DNA of 64,000 bases from an uncultured Oscillospiraceae bacterium. GTDB lineage: Bacteria; Bacillota; Clostridia; Oscillospirales; Oscillospiraceae. Position 1 is the stretch's first letter; each line of letters begins with the position of its first letter. Both the position numbers and the translations under genes were made by a program. Positions 8,417 through 15,905 of this stretch are shown here, in pieces. The stretch is taken from assembly GCA_947629955.1 (NCBI GenBank), contig CANRFT010000009.1, forward strand, positions 1 through 64,000. The letters are read 5' to 3'. Under the pieces are notes generated by a model. It was not told where the DNA came from, did no database searches, and was given only the letters and a program-made list of their open reading frames with translations.

Positions 8417-8442
8417 GGAAAAAATTTTCAAAAATTTTTTCC
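8417..8442 (-). promoter_or_regulatory. 26-bp AT palindrome at the sigma operon start site
   Basis: GGAAAAAATTTT (8417-8428), a CA spacer and its exact complement (8431-8442) make a perfect palindrome. It begins about seven bases after the -10 element, so it covers the expected transcription start and early leader. It could be an operator or an RNA hairpin. Confidence 0.6.
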
Positions 8443-8448
8443 GGACCC

Positions 8449-8477
8449 ATTATAGGCGCTTCTTTTCGGAAATGCAA
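8449..8477 (-). promoter_or_regulatory. Promoter of the sigma/anti-sigma operon
   Basis: On the minus strand TTGCAT (8472-8477), a 17-bp spacer and TATAAT (8449-8454). This is a housekeeping type promoter rather than an ECF type. Confidence 0.65.
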
Positions 8478-8529
8478 GGAGACAGGCGCTGTTTTCCGGG
8501 AAACTTTTGAACAGAATAGGGAAAAGGTG

Positions 8530-8558
8530 TTGTGTTTGCCCGCGTTTTTTGGTACACT
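8530..8558 (+). promoter_or_regulatory. Promoter of the M16C peptidase gene
   Basis: TTGTGT (8530-8535), a 17-bp spacer and TACACT (8553-8558) lie 55 bp before the start codon. Confidence 0.5.
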
Positions 8559-8612
8559 GGAGAACGATGATAAACTTGGCCGCGCCGCGGCCCGGAAGGA
8601 CGGGAAAATCCT

Positions 8613-11513
8613 ATGGATCTGCAAGCAGGAACCAAGCTCCACGGCTTCACTGTGAGATACAGCCAGGAGCTGCCCGAGATCAAGGGCACCCTCTACCGCA
8701 TGGAATACGACAAAAACGGCGCCGACCTGGTCTGGCTGGACCGGGCGGACGACAATAAGACCTTCTGCATCGCCTTTAAGACCATCCCCCAGGACGATAC
8801 CGGCGTGTTCCACATCCTGGAGCACTCGGTGCTGAACGGCTCGGAGAAATACCCGGTGAAGGAGCCCTTTGTGGAGCTGCTGAAGAGCTCCCTCCAGACC
8901 TTCCTCAACGCCATGACCTATCCGGACAAGACGGTGTATCCGGTGTGCTCCCGGAACGACCAGGACTTCCTCAACCTGGTGGACGTGTACCTGGACGCGG
9001 TGCTCCACCCCCTGGCCGCCTCCGACCCCCACGGCTTCCGCCAGGAGGGCTGGCACTACGAGCTGGACTCCCCAGACGGGGAGCTGACCTGCAACGGCGT
9101 GGTCTACAACGAGATGAAGGGGACCTACGCCGACCCGGAGACCCTGGTGGGGACGGGGCTCTACCGGCAGCTGTTCCCCGATAACTGCTACGGCTTTGAG
9201 TCCGGCGGCCACCCGGACCACGTGCCCGAGCTGACCTATGAGAATTATCTGGCCAGCTACCACCGGTTCTATCACCCCTCCAACTCCCGCATCTTCCTGG
9301 ACGGGGAGATGGACCTGGACGCGGTGCTGGGCAAGATCGACAGCTTTTTGAAGGACTTCGACCGCATCGACCCCGACGCCGACATCCCCATGCAGGCCCC
9401 CGTGGCCCCGGCGGAGCGCACGGAACTCTACGAGATCGGCCCCGACGAGGACGAGAGCGACAAGACGCTGCTGTCCGCCGGCTGGGTGTTCGGCGACTGG
9501 TCCGAGCGGGAGAAGGTCTACGCCGCCGACGTGCTGGCCGACGCCCTCTGCGGCTCCAACGAGGCCCCCCTGAAAAAGGCCCTGTTGGAGGCCGGCCTGT
9601 GTCAGGACGTGTCCATGAGCGTGGCCAGCGGCATCCAGCAGAACCTGGTGGACCTGCTGGTGCGCAACACCAGCCCCGATAAAAAGAATCAGGTGTGGGA
9701 GACCGTCCGGCGGGTGCTGGAGGAGCAGGCGGCCGGGCTGGACCATGACCGGCTCCACGCCCTGCTGAACCGGCAGGAGTTCTCCGTCCGGGAGAAGGAC
9801 TTCGGCAGCGCCCCCAGGGGGCTGATCTACGCCCTCAACTCCCTGGACACCTGGCTGTACGGCGGCGACCCCTCTCTGCCCCTCCGGGACGGGGAGCTGT
9901 TCGCCTCCCTCCGGGAGAAGGTGGACCAGGGGTGGTTCGAGGGGTTCCTCCGCCAGGTGTTTCTGGACAACCCCCACCAGGCCAAGCTGTGCCTGGTCCC
10001 CTCCAAGACCGTGGGGGAGGAGAAGCGGGAGGCCGAGCGGGCCCGGCTGGCCGCCGTCAAGGCCGGCTGGTCCCAGGACGAGATCGACCGGGTCATGGAC
10101 GAGTTCAAGGCCCTCCGGGCCCGGCAGGAGCGGCCCGACAGCCCCGAGGAGCTGGCCACCCTGCCCAAGCTGGCGCTGAGCGACATCCCCGCCGAATGTA
10201 AGCCCCTGCCCCATTGGGTGGGGGAGCTGGAGGGCCGTCCCCTCCTCCATCAGGATGTGGACGCCGACGGCATCCTCTATCTGGACCTGCACTTCGACGT
10301 GTCTGACCTGCCCCTGGAGGAGCTGGCAAAGCTGCCCCTGCTGGGGACCCTGCTGGGCCAGCTGGCCACCGAGAAGTACGGCGTGCTGGAGCTGCAGAGC
10401 CGCATCGAGAGCGGCCTGGGCCGGTTCGCCGTGGCCCCCGCCAACTACGCGAAGGCGGGACAGACCGGCTCTACCACGCCGCTGCTCACCGTCAGCGCCG
10501 CCCTGCTGGAGCAGCGCAAGGGGGACGCCCGGGAGCTGCTGGCGGAGGTGCTCCGTCGCACGAGATTCGACCCCGCCCAGGTGTACAATCTGCTCCGGCA
10601 GCAGCGCATCGGCCGGGAGCAGGCGGTGCTGGGCCGGGGCGACGTGTTCGCCGCCCTACACGGTTCCGCCGCCTGGTCCGCCAAGGGCTCGGTGGACGAC
10701 GCGTTCAGCGGCGTCGCCCAGCTCCGCTGGCTGCAAAAGACCGAAAAGGACTTTGAGACCGCCGGCGCCGCCCTGTGCGGAGAGCTTGCCGCCCTGTGTG
10801 AAAAGCTGTTCGTAAAGGAGCGGGTCACCGTCAGCCTCACCGGCCGGATGGACAAGGAATGGCTGCGGGAGGTGCTCTCTGACCTGCCCGCCGGGGCCAT
10901 GGGCGAGCCGGCGGTCTATCTCCCCGCTGCCAATCTGGCCGAGGGCTATTCCGTCTCCGCGGACGTGGGCTTTGCCGCCCGGTGCGGCAGCCTCGCCGCC
11001 CTGGGGGAGCGGCCCACCGGTACGGCGCTGGTGGCCTCCCAGCTCATCACTCTGGACTACCTGTGGAACGAGGTCCGTGTGAAGGGCGGCGCCTACGGCA
11101 CCGGCCTCCGGGTGCGGGAGGACGGAGACGTGCTTTTCACCTCCTACCGAGACCCCCGGTGCGGCCAGTCCCTGGAGACCTTTGCCGGCGCGGGGGCCGC
11201 GCTGCGGGCCTTCTGCGGCAGCGGCGAGGCGCCGGACAAGTATATCATCAGCACCATCAGCAATCTGGAGCCGGTGGTCACTCCCCGGATGGAGGGGGTG
11301 CGGGCCGCCGCCATGCACTTCACCGGCCGGACCCAGGTCGACCGCCAGCGCCAGCGGGACGAGGTGCTGGGCGCCACCGTGGACAGCCTCCGGGCCTTCA
11401 GCGAGGTCCTGGACCGGGCCTGCCAGTTCGCGTCCGTCTGCGTGGTGGGCGGACAGGAGGCCCTGGACGGCTGCGGCGAAAAGCTGGACAGCCGGGAGCC
11501 CCTCCAGATGTGA
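8613..11513 (+). CDS. M16C-family (presequence protease-like) zinc peptidase
   Basis: A 966-residue insulinase-superfamily peptidase of the large M16C type, related to mitochondrial PreP/Cym1. The inverted zinc motif HILEH is at residues 67-71, followed by the conserved NGSEKYPVKEPF region. M16C proteins have two halves that close around short unstructured peptides; the length here fits a full two-half protein with the M16C-associated middle domain. No signal peptide is visible, so it should act in the cytoplasm. The start ATG follows AAGGACGGGA. It is a single-gene unit, ended by a strong terminator and facing the convergent galE operon. Confidence 0.92.
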   Translation: MDLQAGTKLHGFTVRYSQELPEIKGTLYRMEYDKNGADLVWLDRADDNKTFCIAFKTIPQDDTGVFHILEHSVLNGSEKYPVKEPFVELLKSSLQTFLNAMTYPDKTVYPVCSRNDQDFLNLVDVYLDAVLHPLAASDPHGFRQEGWHYELDSPDGELTCNGVVYNEMKGTYADPETLVGTGLYRQLFPDNCYGFESGGHPDHVPELTYENYLASYHRFYHPSNSRIFLDGEMDLDAVLGKIDSFLKDFDRIDPDADIPMQAPVAPAERTELYEIGPDEDESDKTLLSAGWVFGDWSEREKVYAADVLADALCGSNEAPLKKALLEAGLCQDVSMSVASGIQQNLVDLLVRNTSPDKKNQVWETVRRVLEEQAAGLDHDRLHALLNRQEFSVREKDFGSAPRGLIYALNSLDTWLYGGDPSLPLRDGELFASLREKVDQGWFEGFLRQVFLDNPHQAKLCLVPSKTVGEEKREAERARLAAVKAGWSQDEIDRVMDEFKALRARQERPDSPEELATLPKLALSDIPAECKPLPHWVGELEGRPLLHQDVDADGILYLDLHFDVSDLPLEELAKLPLLGTLLGQLATEKYGVLELQSRIESGLGRFAVAPANYAKAGQTGSTTPLLTVSAALLEQRKGDARELLAEVLRRTRFDPAQVYNLLRQQRIGREQAVLGRGDVFAALHGSAAWSAKGSVDDAFSGVAQLRWLQKTEKDFETAGAALCGELAALCEKLFVKERVTVSLTGRMDKEWLREVLSDLPAGAMGEPAVYLPAANLAEGYSVSADVGFAARCGSLAALGERPTGTALVASQLITLDYLWNEVRVKGGAYGTGLRVREDGDVLFTSYRDPRCGQSLETFAGAGAALRAFCGSGEAPDKYIISTISNLEPVVTPRMEGVRAAAMHFTGRTQVDRQRQRDEVLGATVDSLRAFSEVLDRACQFASVCVVGGQEALDGCGEKLDSREPLQM

Positions 11514-11532
11514 CCCGAACTTTGATACAGAG

Positions 11533-11571
11533 AAAGAGCGTCCCCGGCTCACCGAGCCGGGGACGCTCTTT
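11533..11571. terminator. Bidirectional terminator after the M16C gene
   Basis: A perfect 18-bp stem (11533-11550 with 11554-11571) closes a three-base loop. AAAG and CTTT flank it, so it works for both convergent transcripts. Confidence 0.88.
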
Positions 11572-11583
11572 GTCGTCTGATAT

Positions 11584-12513
11584 TCAGTTGTCTCCCCACA
11601 GGGGAGCGGGATACAGCCCGCCCTCTACCAGGGAGCGGATGGCGGCCACCACCGTGGGCTTGTCCTCCTTGTAGGTGACGCCGTACCACTTGTCGCCGCT
11701 GGTGAGCACCTTCACCCGGGCCTTTTCCTCATGGGTGAGCTGGCTGGCCACGGTGGGCAGGTAATACTCCCCCTTTTCCGGGTTTTTGGCCAGCGTCTCG
11801 TCCAAAAACGCCGGGAACCGGGCCCAGGCCTCGTCCAGAAAGCTCCGGTGGAAGCCCCACAGGTTCATGGACACCACCGTGTCGCCGGGGAGCGGGGTCC
11901 AGGTGGCGCCGTCGTCCTCGGTGTACCGGGCGTTGTCCCCGTCCTTGGCGATCTTGGTCCGCTCGGTGACGGAGGTCAGATAGCCTCTATCGTCCACCTG
12001 GCACACCCCCCGGGCCACGGTGCCGTGCTCGGTGACGGTGTTTTTCAGCAGATAGCCCGCCATGACGTACTCATATACGTCCCCGTCGGGGTGGGCGGTG
12101 AGATAGTCGTAGATGAGCTTGTAGCTCTCCGGGCCGTAGTAGTCGTCGGCGTTGATGACGGCGAAGGGGCCGTGGATGAGATGGCGGGCGGCCAGGGCGG
12201 CGTGGGCGGTGCCCCAGGGCTTCACCCGGTCCGCGGGGACGGAGTAGCCCTCCGGCAGGTCGTCCAGGTCCTGGAAGGCGTATTTCATGTCGATGACCCT
12301 GGAAAGCCGGTCGCCGATGGCGGCCTTGAAGGTCTCCTCGATGCGGCGGCTGATGACGAACACCACCGACTCAAAGCCGGCGCGGAGCGCGTCGTAAATG
12401 GAGTAGTCGATGATCAGCTCACCGTTGGGGCCCACCGGGTCGATCTGCTTGAGACCGCCGTACCGGCTGCCCATGCCGGCTGCCATCACCACCAGGACGG
12501 GTCTTTCTGCCAT
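11584..12513 (-). CDS. Sugar-phosphate nucleotidyltransferase-like protein
   Basis: A 309-residue GT-A type NTP transferase. The N-terminal pyrophosphorylase signature MAAGMGSRYGGLKQIDPVG and a later AVINADDYYG metal-binding segment support activation of a sugar phosphate with an NTP. The sequence differs from typical GalU and GlmU, so I do not assign the sugar. It sits 24 bp downstream of galE on the same strand with its own AGGAAGTGA site, so both probably supply UDP-hexoses for envelope glycans. An insertion around residues 180-215 separates the two halves of the domain. Confidence 0.85.
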   Translation of the reverse strand: MAERPVLVVMAAGMGSRYGGLKQIDPVGPNGELIIDYSIYDALRAGFESVVFVISRRIEETFKAAIGDRLSRVIDMKYAFQDLDDLPEGYSVPADRVKPWGTAHAALAARHLIHGPFAVINADDYYGPESYKLIYDYLTAHPDGDVYEYVMAGYLLKNTVTEHGTVARGVCQVDDRGYLTSVTERTKIAKDGDNARYTEDDGATWTPLPGDTVVSMNLWGFHRSFLDEAWARFPAFLDETLAKNPEKGEYYLPTVASQLTHEEKARVKVLTSGDKWYGVTYKEDKPTVVAAIRSLVEGGLYPAPLWGDN

Positions 12514-12537
12514 GTCGTCACTTCCTGTCTCTTTCGT

Positions 12538-13557
12538 TCAGCCCCGGTAGCCGTTGGGGTTCATGGACTGCCACTTCCAGCTGGAGGCGCACATCTCGTC
12601 GATGCCCAGCTCCGCCTTCCAGCCCATCTCGTCCAGGGCCTTTTGGGGCTCGGCATAGCACTCGGCGATGTCGCCGGGCCGGCGGGGGTCCACCACATAG
12701 GGCAGCTTTTTGCCGCAGGCCTTCTCATAGGCGTGGAGCACGTCGAACACGCTGTAGCCCACGCCGGTGCCCAGGTTGCAGATGAAGAGACCGCAGTTCT
12801 CCTCCAGCTTTTTCAGGGCCGCCACATGGCCTTTCGCCAGGTCCACCACATGGATGTAGTCCCGCACACCGGTGCCGTCGTGGGTGGGGTAGTCGTCCCC
12901 GTAGACGTGGAGCCTCTCCAGCTTGCCCACCGCCACCTGGGCGATGTAGGGCACCAGGTTGTTGGGGATGCCCTCCGGGTCCTCGCCGATGAGGCCGCTC
13001 TCGTGGGCGCCGATGGGGTTGAAGTACCGCAGCAGGGCCACGTTCAGATCGGGGGCGGCGGCGCAGTAGTCGATCAGGATCTTCTCCTGGAACAGTTTGG
13101 TGGTGCCGTAAGGGTTGGTGGTGCCGCCGGTGGGGAAGTCCTCTTTGATGGGGACGGAGGCCGGGTCGCCGTACACGGTAGCGGAGGAGGAGAAGATGAA
13201 GTTCTTCACTCCGTGCCTCCGCATGACGTTCAGCAGCATCAGGGTGGAGACCAGGTTATTGGTGTAGTACTCCAGGGGCTTGACCACGCTCTCGCCCACC
13301 GCTTTCAGGCCGGCGAAGTGGATGACGGAGTCGATATCCGGGTGGGCGGCAAAGATTGCCTCGGTCTGGGCGGGGTCGCAAAGCTCCGCCCGGATGAAGG
13401 GGACGGCTTTTCCGGTGATTTGCTCCACCCGATGGACGGCCTCCTCGCAGGAGTTGGACAGGTTGTCCGCCACCACGATGTCGTAGCCCGCGTTCAGAAG
13501 CTCCACGCAGGTGTGGCTGCCGATGTATCCCGCGCCGCCGCATACCAGAACAGACAT
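12538..13557 (-). CDS. galE: UDP-glucose 4-epimerase
   Basis: A 339-residue extended SDR. It interconverts UDP-glucose and UDP-galactose with bound NAD. The motif GGAGYIGSHTCVELL at the N-terminus binds NAD. The catalytic S-x-YxxxK arrangement is visible as SSSATVYG followed by NPYGTTK. The length matches GalE. An upstream in-frame GTG/ATG region exists, but the ATG at 13557 has GAGGGGAG at good spacing. It is the first gene of a two-gene operon with the nucleotidyltransferase. Confidence 0.96.
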   Translation of the reverse strand: MSVLVCGGAGYIGSHTCVELLNAGYDIVVADNLSNSCEEAVHRVEQITGKAVPFIRAELCDPAQTEAIFAAHPDIDSVIHFAGLKAVGESVVKPLEYYTNNLVSTLMLLNVMRRHGVKNFIFSSSATVYGDPASVPIKEDFPTGGTTNPYGTTKLFQEKILIDYCAAAPDLNVALLRYFNPIGAHESGLIGEDPEGIPNNLVPYIAQVAVGKLERLHVYGDDYPTHDGTGVRDYIHVVDLAKGHVAALKKLEENCGLFICNLGTGVGYSVFDVLHAYEKACGKKLPYVVDPRRPGDIAECYAEPQKALDEMGWKAELGIDEMCASSWKWQSMNPNGYRG

Positions 13558-13592
13558 AACAAGCGCTCCCCTCAAAGGTTTTGATCTGCTTT

Positions 13593-13621
13593 AGTATATA
13601 CGATTCCGTAAAGATGCGCAA
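13593..13621 (-). promoter_or_regulatory. Promoter of galE
   Basis: TTGCGC (13616-13621), a 17-bp spacer and TATACT (13593-13598) on the minus strand. Confidence 0.55.
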
Positions 13622-13654
13622 GCGGAAACGATGCAAAATCCACTGAGATTTTTG

Positions 13655-13683
13655 TTGTCACCGCCGGGGTTTTGTGTTAAAAT
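13655..13683 (+). promoter_or_regulatory. Promoter of the DtxR/MntR-like regulator
   Basis: TTGTCA (13655-13660), a 17-bp spacer and TAAAAT (13678-13683), about 47 bp before the start codon. Confidence 0.6.
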
Positions 13684-13729
13684 AGTGGTAAGCAATGGCA
13701 AACGATCAAATCGCTGTGGGGGTGAGGCT

Positions 13730-14104
13730 ATGCATATCCATGAATCCGCGGAAAATTATCTGGAGGCGATCCTGGCCCTGGGGGAAAAGGGCCCGGTACG
13801 CTCCATCGACGTGGCCCAGCACCTGAACTTCTCCAAGCCCAGCGTCAGCCGGGCCATGAGCCTGCTGCGGGAAAACGGCTATGTGGTCATGGACGCCAAT
13901 GGCTTCCTGACCCTGACCGATTCCGGCATGGAGATCGCCGAGCGCATCTACGAGCGGCACCTGCTCATCACCAAATGGCTGGTCCATCTGGGGGTGCCGG
14001 AGGACATCGCCGCCGAGGACGCCTGCAGGATCGAGCACGATCTGAGCGTGGAGTCCTTCAAGGCGCTGCGGAGCCGCATCAATCAGGACCTGGGAAACGG
14101 GTGA
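13730..14104 (+). CDS. DtxR/MntR-type metal-dependent transcription regulator
   Basis: A 124-residue regulator with an N-terminal winged helix (SIDVAQHLNFSKPSVSRAMSLL region) and a helical metal-binding and dimerisation domain (ERHLLITKWLVHLGVP, EDACRIEHDLSVESF). It lacks the C-terminal SH3-like domain of DtxR, so its size is closer to MntR. It should repress genes when manganese or iron is plentiful. The ORF opens at 13631, but the ATG at 13730 has GGGGGTGAGG and fits the family start MHIHESAENYLEAI. No metal transporter lies beside it here, so its regulon is elsewhere. Confidence 0.88.
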   Translation: MHIHESAENYLEAILALGEKGPVRSIDVAQHLNFSKPSVSRAMSLLRENGYVVMDANGFLTLTDSGMEIAERIYERHLLITKWLVHLGVPEDIAAEDACRIEHDLSVESFKALRSRINQDLGNG

Positions 14105-14143
14105 GGGTTCGGTAAGGTTTTCAGAATCTTCATCTTTCCCGTA

Positions 14144-14172
14144 TTGAATTTTTCCGGTAAAGATGATAAGAT
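14144..14172 (+). promoter_or_regulatory. Promoter of the small P-loop protein gene
   Basis: TTGAAT (14144-14149), a 17-bp spacer and TAAGAT (14167-14172), 47 bp before the start codon. Confidence 0.5.
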
Positions 14173-14219
14173 GATGTCAGCAACGGGGGACCGCCCCGAA
14201 ATGAACAAGGAGTGATCAT

Positions 14220-14645
14220 ATGGTCAGAGTTATCATGGGGCCCAAGGGCACCGGCAAATCCAAGATGATGGTGGACCTCATCAATTCCGCCGTGGACAAT
14301 GAGCACGGGTATGTGGTGGCCATCGCCCACAATTCCAAACTGAATTTCAAGATCCACTACTCCATCCGGGTGGTGGACACCTCTGAATATATCATCCCCA
14401 ACTACGACACCCTGAAGGGGTTCCTGTACGGCCTGTACGCCAGCAACTACGACATCACCCACGTGTTCATCGAGAGCCTGAACAAGCTGGTCCCCACCCA
14501 TGGGAACGACGATGTGGAGCCCTTCCTGGACTGGCTGGAGGCTTTCTCCCAGCAGAGCGGCATCAAGTACACCGTGTCCATCAGCGAGGACGCCTCCCTG
14601 GCCAGCGAAGGGGTGCGCAAGTATTTTTACAATCCCGAGATCTGA
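14220..14645 (+). CDS. Small P-loop protein of unknown function
   Basis: A 141-residue protein that opens with a Walker A motif, MGPKGTGKSK (residues 5-14). A hydrophobic strand ending in HVFIES (about residues 80-90) could be a Walker B. The rest is short for a full NTPase domain. I know similar uncharacterised P-loop proteins in Clostridia but no confirmed role. The start has AAGGAGTGATCAT before the ATG. It has its own promoter, and a terminator follows about 90 bp downstream, so it is a single-gene unit next to the metal-dependent regulator. Confidence 0.8.
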   Translation: MVRVIMGPKGTGKSKMMVDLINSAVDNEHGYVVAIAHNSKLNFKIHYSIRVVDTSEYIIPNYDTLKGFLYGLYASNYDITHVFIESLNKLVPTHGNDDVEPFLDWLEAFSQQSGIKYTVSISEDASLASEGVRKYFYNPEI

Positions 14646-14734
14646 TCTCAGGCAGCGAAAAGCCCCGGAGGAAAGAGGGACGGCGCAATAGGGAAGTAAC
14701 TGCGGCCAAACTTGATTCCCGGCATTGTAAAGGC

Positions 14735-14776
14735 GAAACCGCTCAGAAAGGCAGAGATGCTTTCCTGAGCGGTTTC
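14735..14776. terminator. Terminator between the P-loop gene and the FliB-like gene
   Basis: The arms GAAACCGCTCAG and CTGAGCGGTTTC (14735-14746, 14765-14776) pair perfectly, with extra imperfect pairing inside. TTTG follows on the plus strand. Confidence 0.75.
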
Positions 14777-14780
14777 TTTG

Positions 14781-15650
14781 TCATCCGTTTTGACGCAGTC
14801 CCCCCAGCAGCAGGGCGGGGTTCTCGGTGCTGTACTCGATCTCCGCCGACCAGCGGCGTATCCGTTCGGGCAGGTCCCCGTCCACGGCGGCCCACAGCAG
14901 GATGAAGTCCGTGCTCTCCCGGGCGTACCGCAGCAGGGCGGGGAGGCCATACCGCTCCAGCTCCTCCAGTTGCCGGTACAGAATGTAGCCAAAGACGCGG
15001 TCAAGGGCGGCCCGGTCACATTGTTCGGCGTAATCCCGGACCAGGGGGACCAGCTCCGCCGGGCGGGCGGACAGAGCGGCCAGGTCACGGCTCCAGGTTT
15101 CGTCGATGGCCTCACATTTGGCATAGCGGCGGAAGATCTCCCGGTAGTACCCCTCGTCGACGCGGGGGGCGTACCGCAGGTCCTCCGGCGTGACGGACTC
15201 CCCCAGCAGGGCCAGCAGTTGGCCGAGGGTCAGGGGTTCGTCATCTTCTGTCAGGAAGGTCAAATTTCCCGGGGCGTCCAGCAGCAGGGCGGCGGCCGCC
15301 TCGCAGCAGAGACCCACCCCGGACAGCTCATGCTCCCCCACGTCCAGAAAGAACCGGGGGTGGAGGGCGCAGATGTCGCAGAGGGCGTCCTCTCCCAGTT
15401 CGATGATCACCCGGCACAGTCCGTCGGGCCGGAGCAGAGGGCAGTTTCCCGCCTCGTTGAATCGGATGGACCACTCCCCCTCCTGCTCCCGGAGGGCGGC
15501 CCGCAGTTCCTCGCCCAAGGGACCTTCCACGGACCGGTACAGGCGTAGGGTATCGGGGTCCACGTCGATCTCCCAGCCCCGGCAGCAGGTGTGCCGGCAG
15601 TTTTGGGCCAGGCAGCAGAAATTGTCATAGAAGTCGGGACGTATCTCCAC
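14781..15650 (-). CDS. FliB-like (flagellin lysine N-methylase family) Cys-rich protein
   Basis: A 289-residue protein with the cysteine-rich N-terminal pattern of the FliB family: FCCLAQNCRHTCCRGWEIDVD, then GNCPLLRPDGLCR and CDICALHPRF. These cysteines may hold a metal centre. FliB proteins methylate flagellin lysines in some bacteria, but many family members occur without flagella. No flagellar gene is in this window, so I keep only the family name. The start is GTG at 15650 with GGAGG ten bases upstream; the ATG at 15716 has no site. It is transcribed divergently from uvrB. Confidence 0.75.
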   Translation of the reverse strand: MEIRPDFYDNFCCLAQNCRHTCCRGWEIDVDPDTLRLYRSVEGPLGEELRAALREQEGEWSIRFNEAGNCPLLRPDGLCRVIIELGEDALCDICALHPRFFLDVGEHELSGVGLCCEAAAALLLDAPGNLTFLTEDDEPLTLGQLLALLGESVTPEDLRYAPRVDEGYYREIFRRYAKCEAIDETWSRDLAALSARPAELVPLVRDYAEQCDRAALDRVFGYILYRQLEELERYGLPALLRYARESTDFILLWAAVDGDLPERIRRWSAEIEYSTENPALLLGGLRQNG

Positions 15651-15769
15651 GGCGGCAGGCCTCCGATCACATGAAAGTTCCCAAAGATGATAGCACGGAG
15701 CGGGAAGGACTGTCAAGGAGGACAGGCGCCTTGCAATTCCCGCGGCGCGGCAAACGCTGTGAAAGGGGA

Positions 15770-15798
15770 TTCAAAAAGGAACGGGGATGTGGTATAAT
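15770..15798 (+). promoter_or_regulatory. Possible distal uvrB promoter
   Basis: TTCAAA (15770-15775), a 17-bp spacer and TATAAT (15793-15798). It is an additional candidate upstream of the better promoter at 15843. Confidence 0.45.
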
Positions 15799-15842
15799 AT
15801 CCACGCACAGCGTGCGGACCGTGAGAAATACCCCGATTTTCC

Positions 15843-15871
15843 TTGACAGATTAAAACGAATGTTCTATCAT
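15843..15871 (+). promoter_or_regulatory. uvrB promoter overlapped by an SOS-box-like sequence
   Basis: TTGACA (15843-15848), a 17-bp spacer and TATCAT (15866-15871). The spacer holds AAAACGAATGTTCT (15853-15866). Compared with the Firmicutes LexA consensus CGAACRNRYGTTYG it mismatches only at the outer positions. LexA bound here would block the promoter. Confidence 0.6.
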
Positions 15872-15905
15872 AGAAGCGGCCCGTGAGCCGGAAGGGAGGC
15901 GCCCC

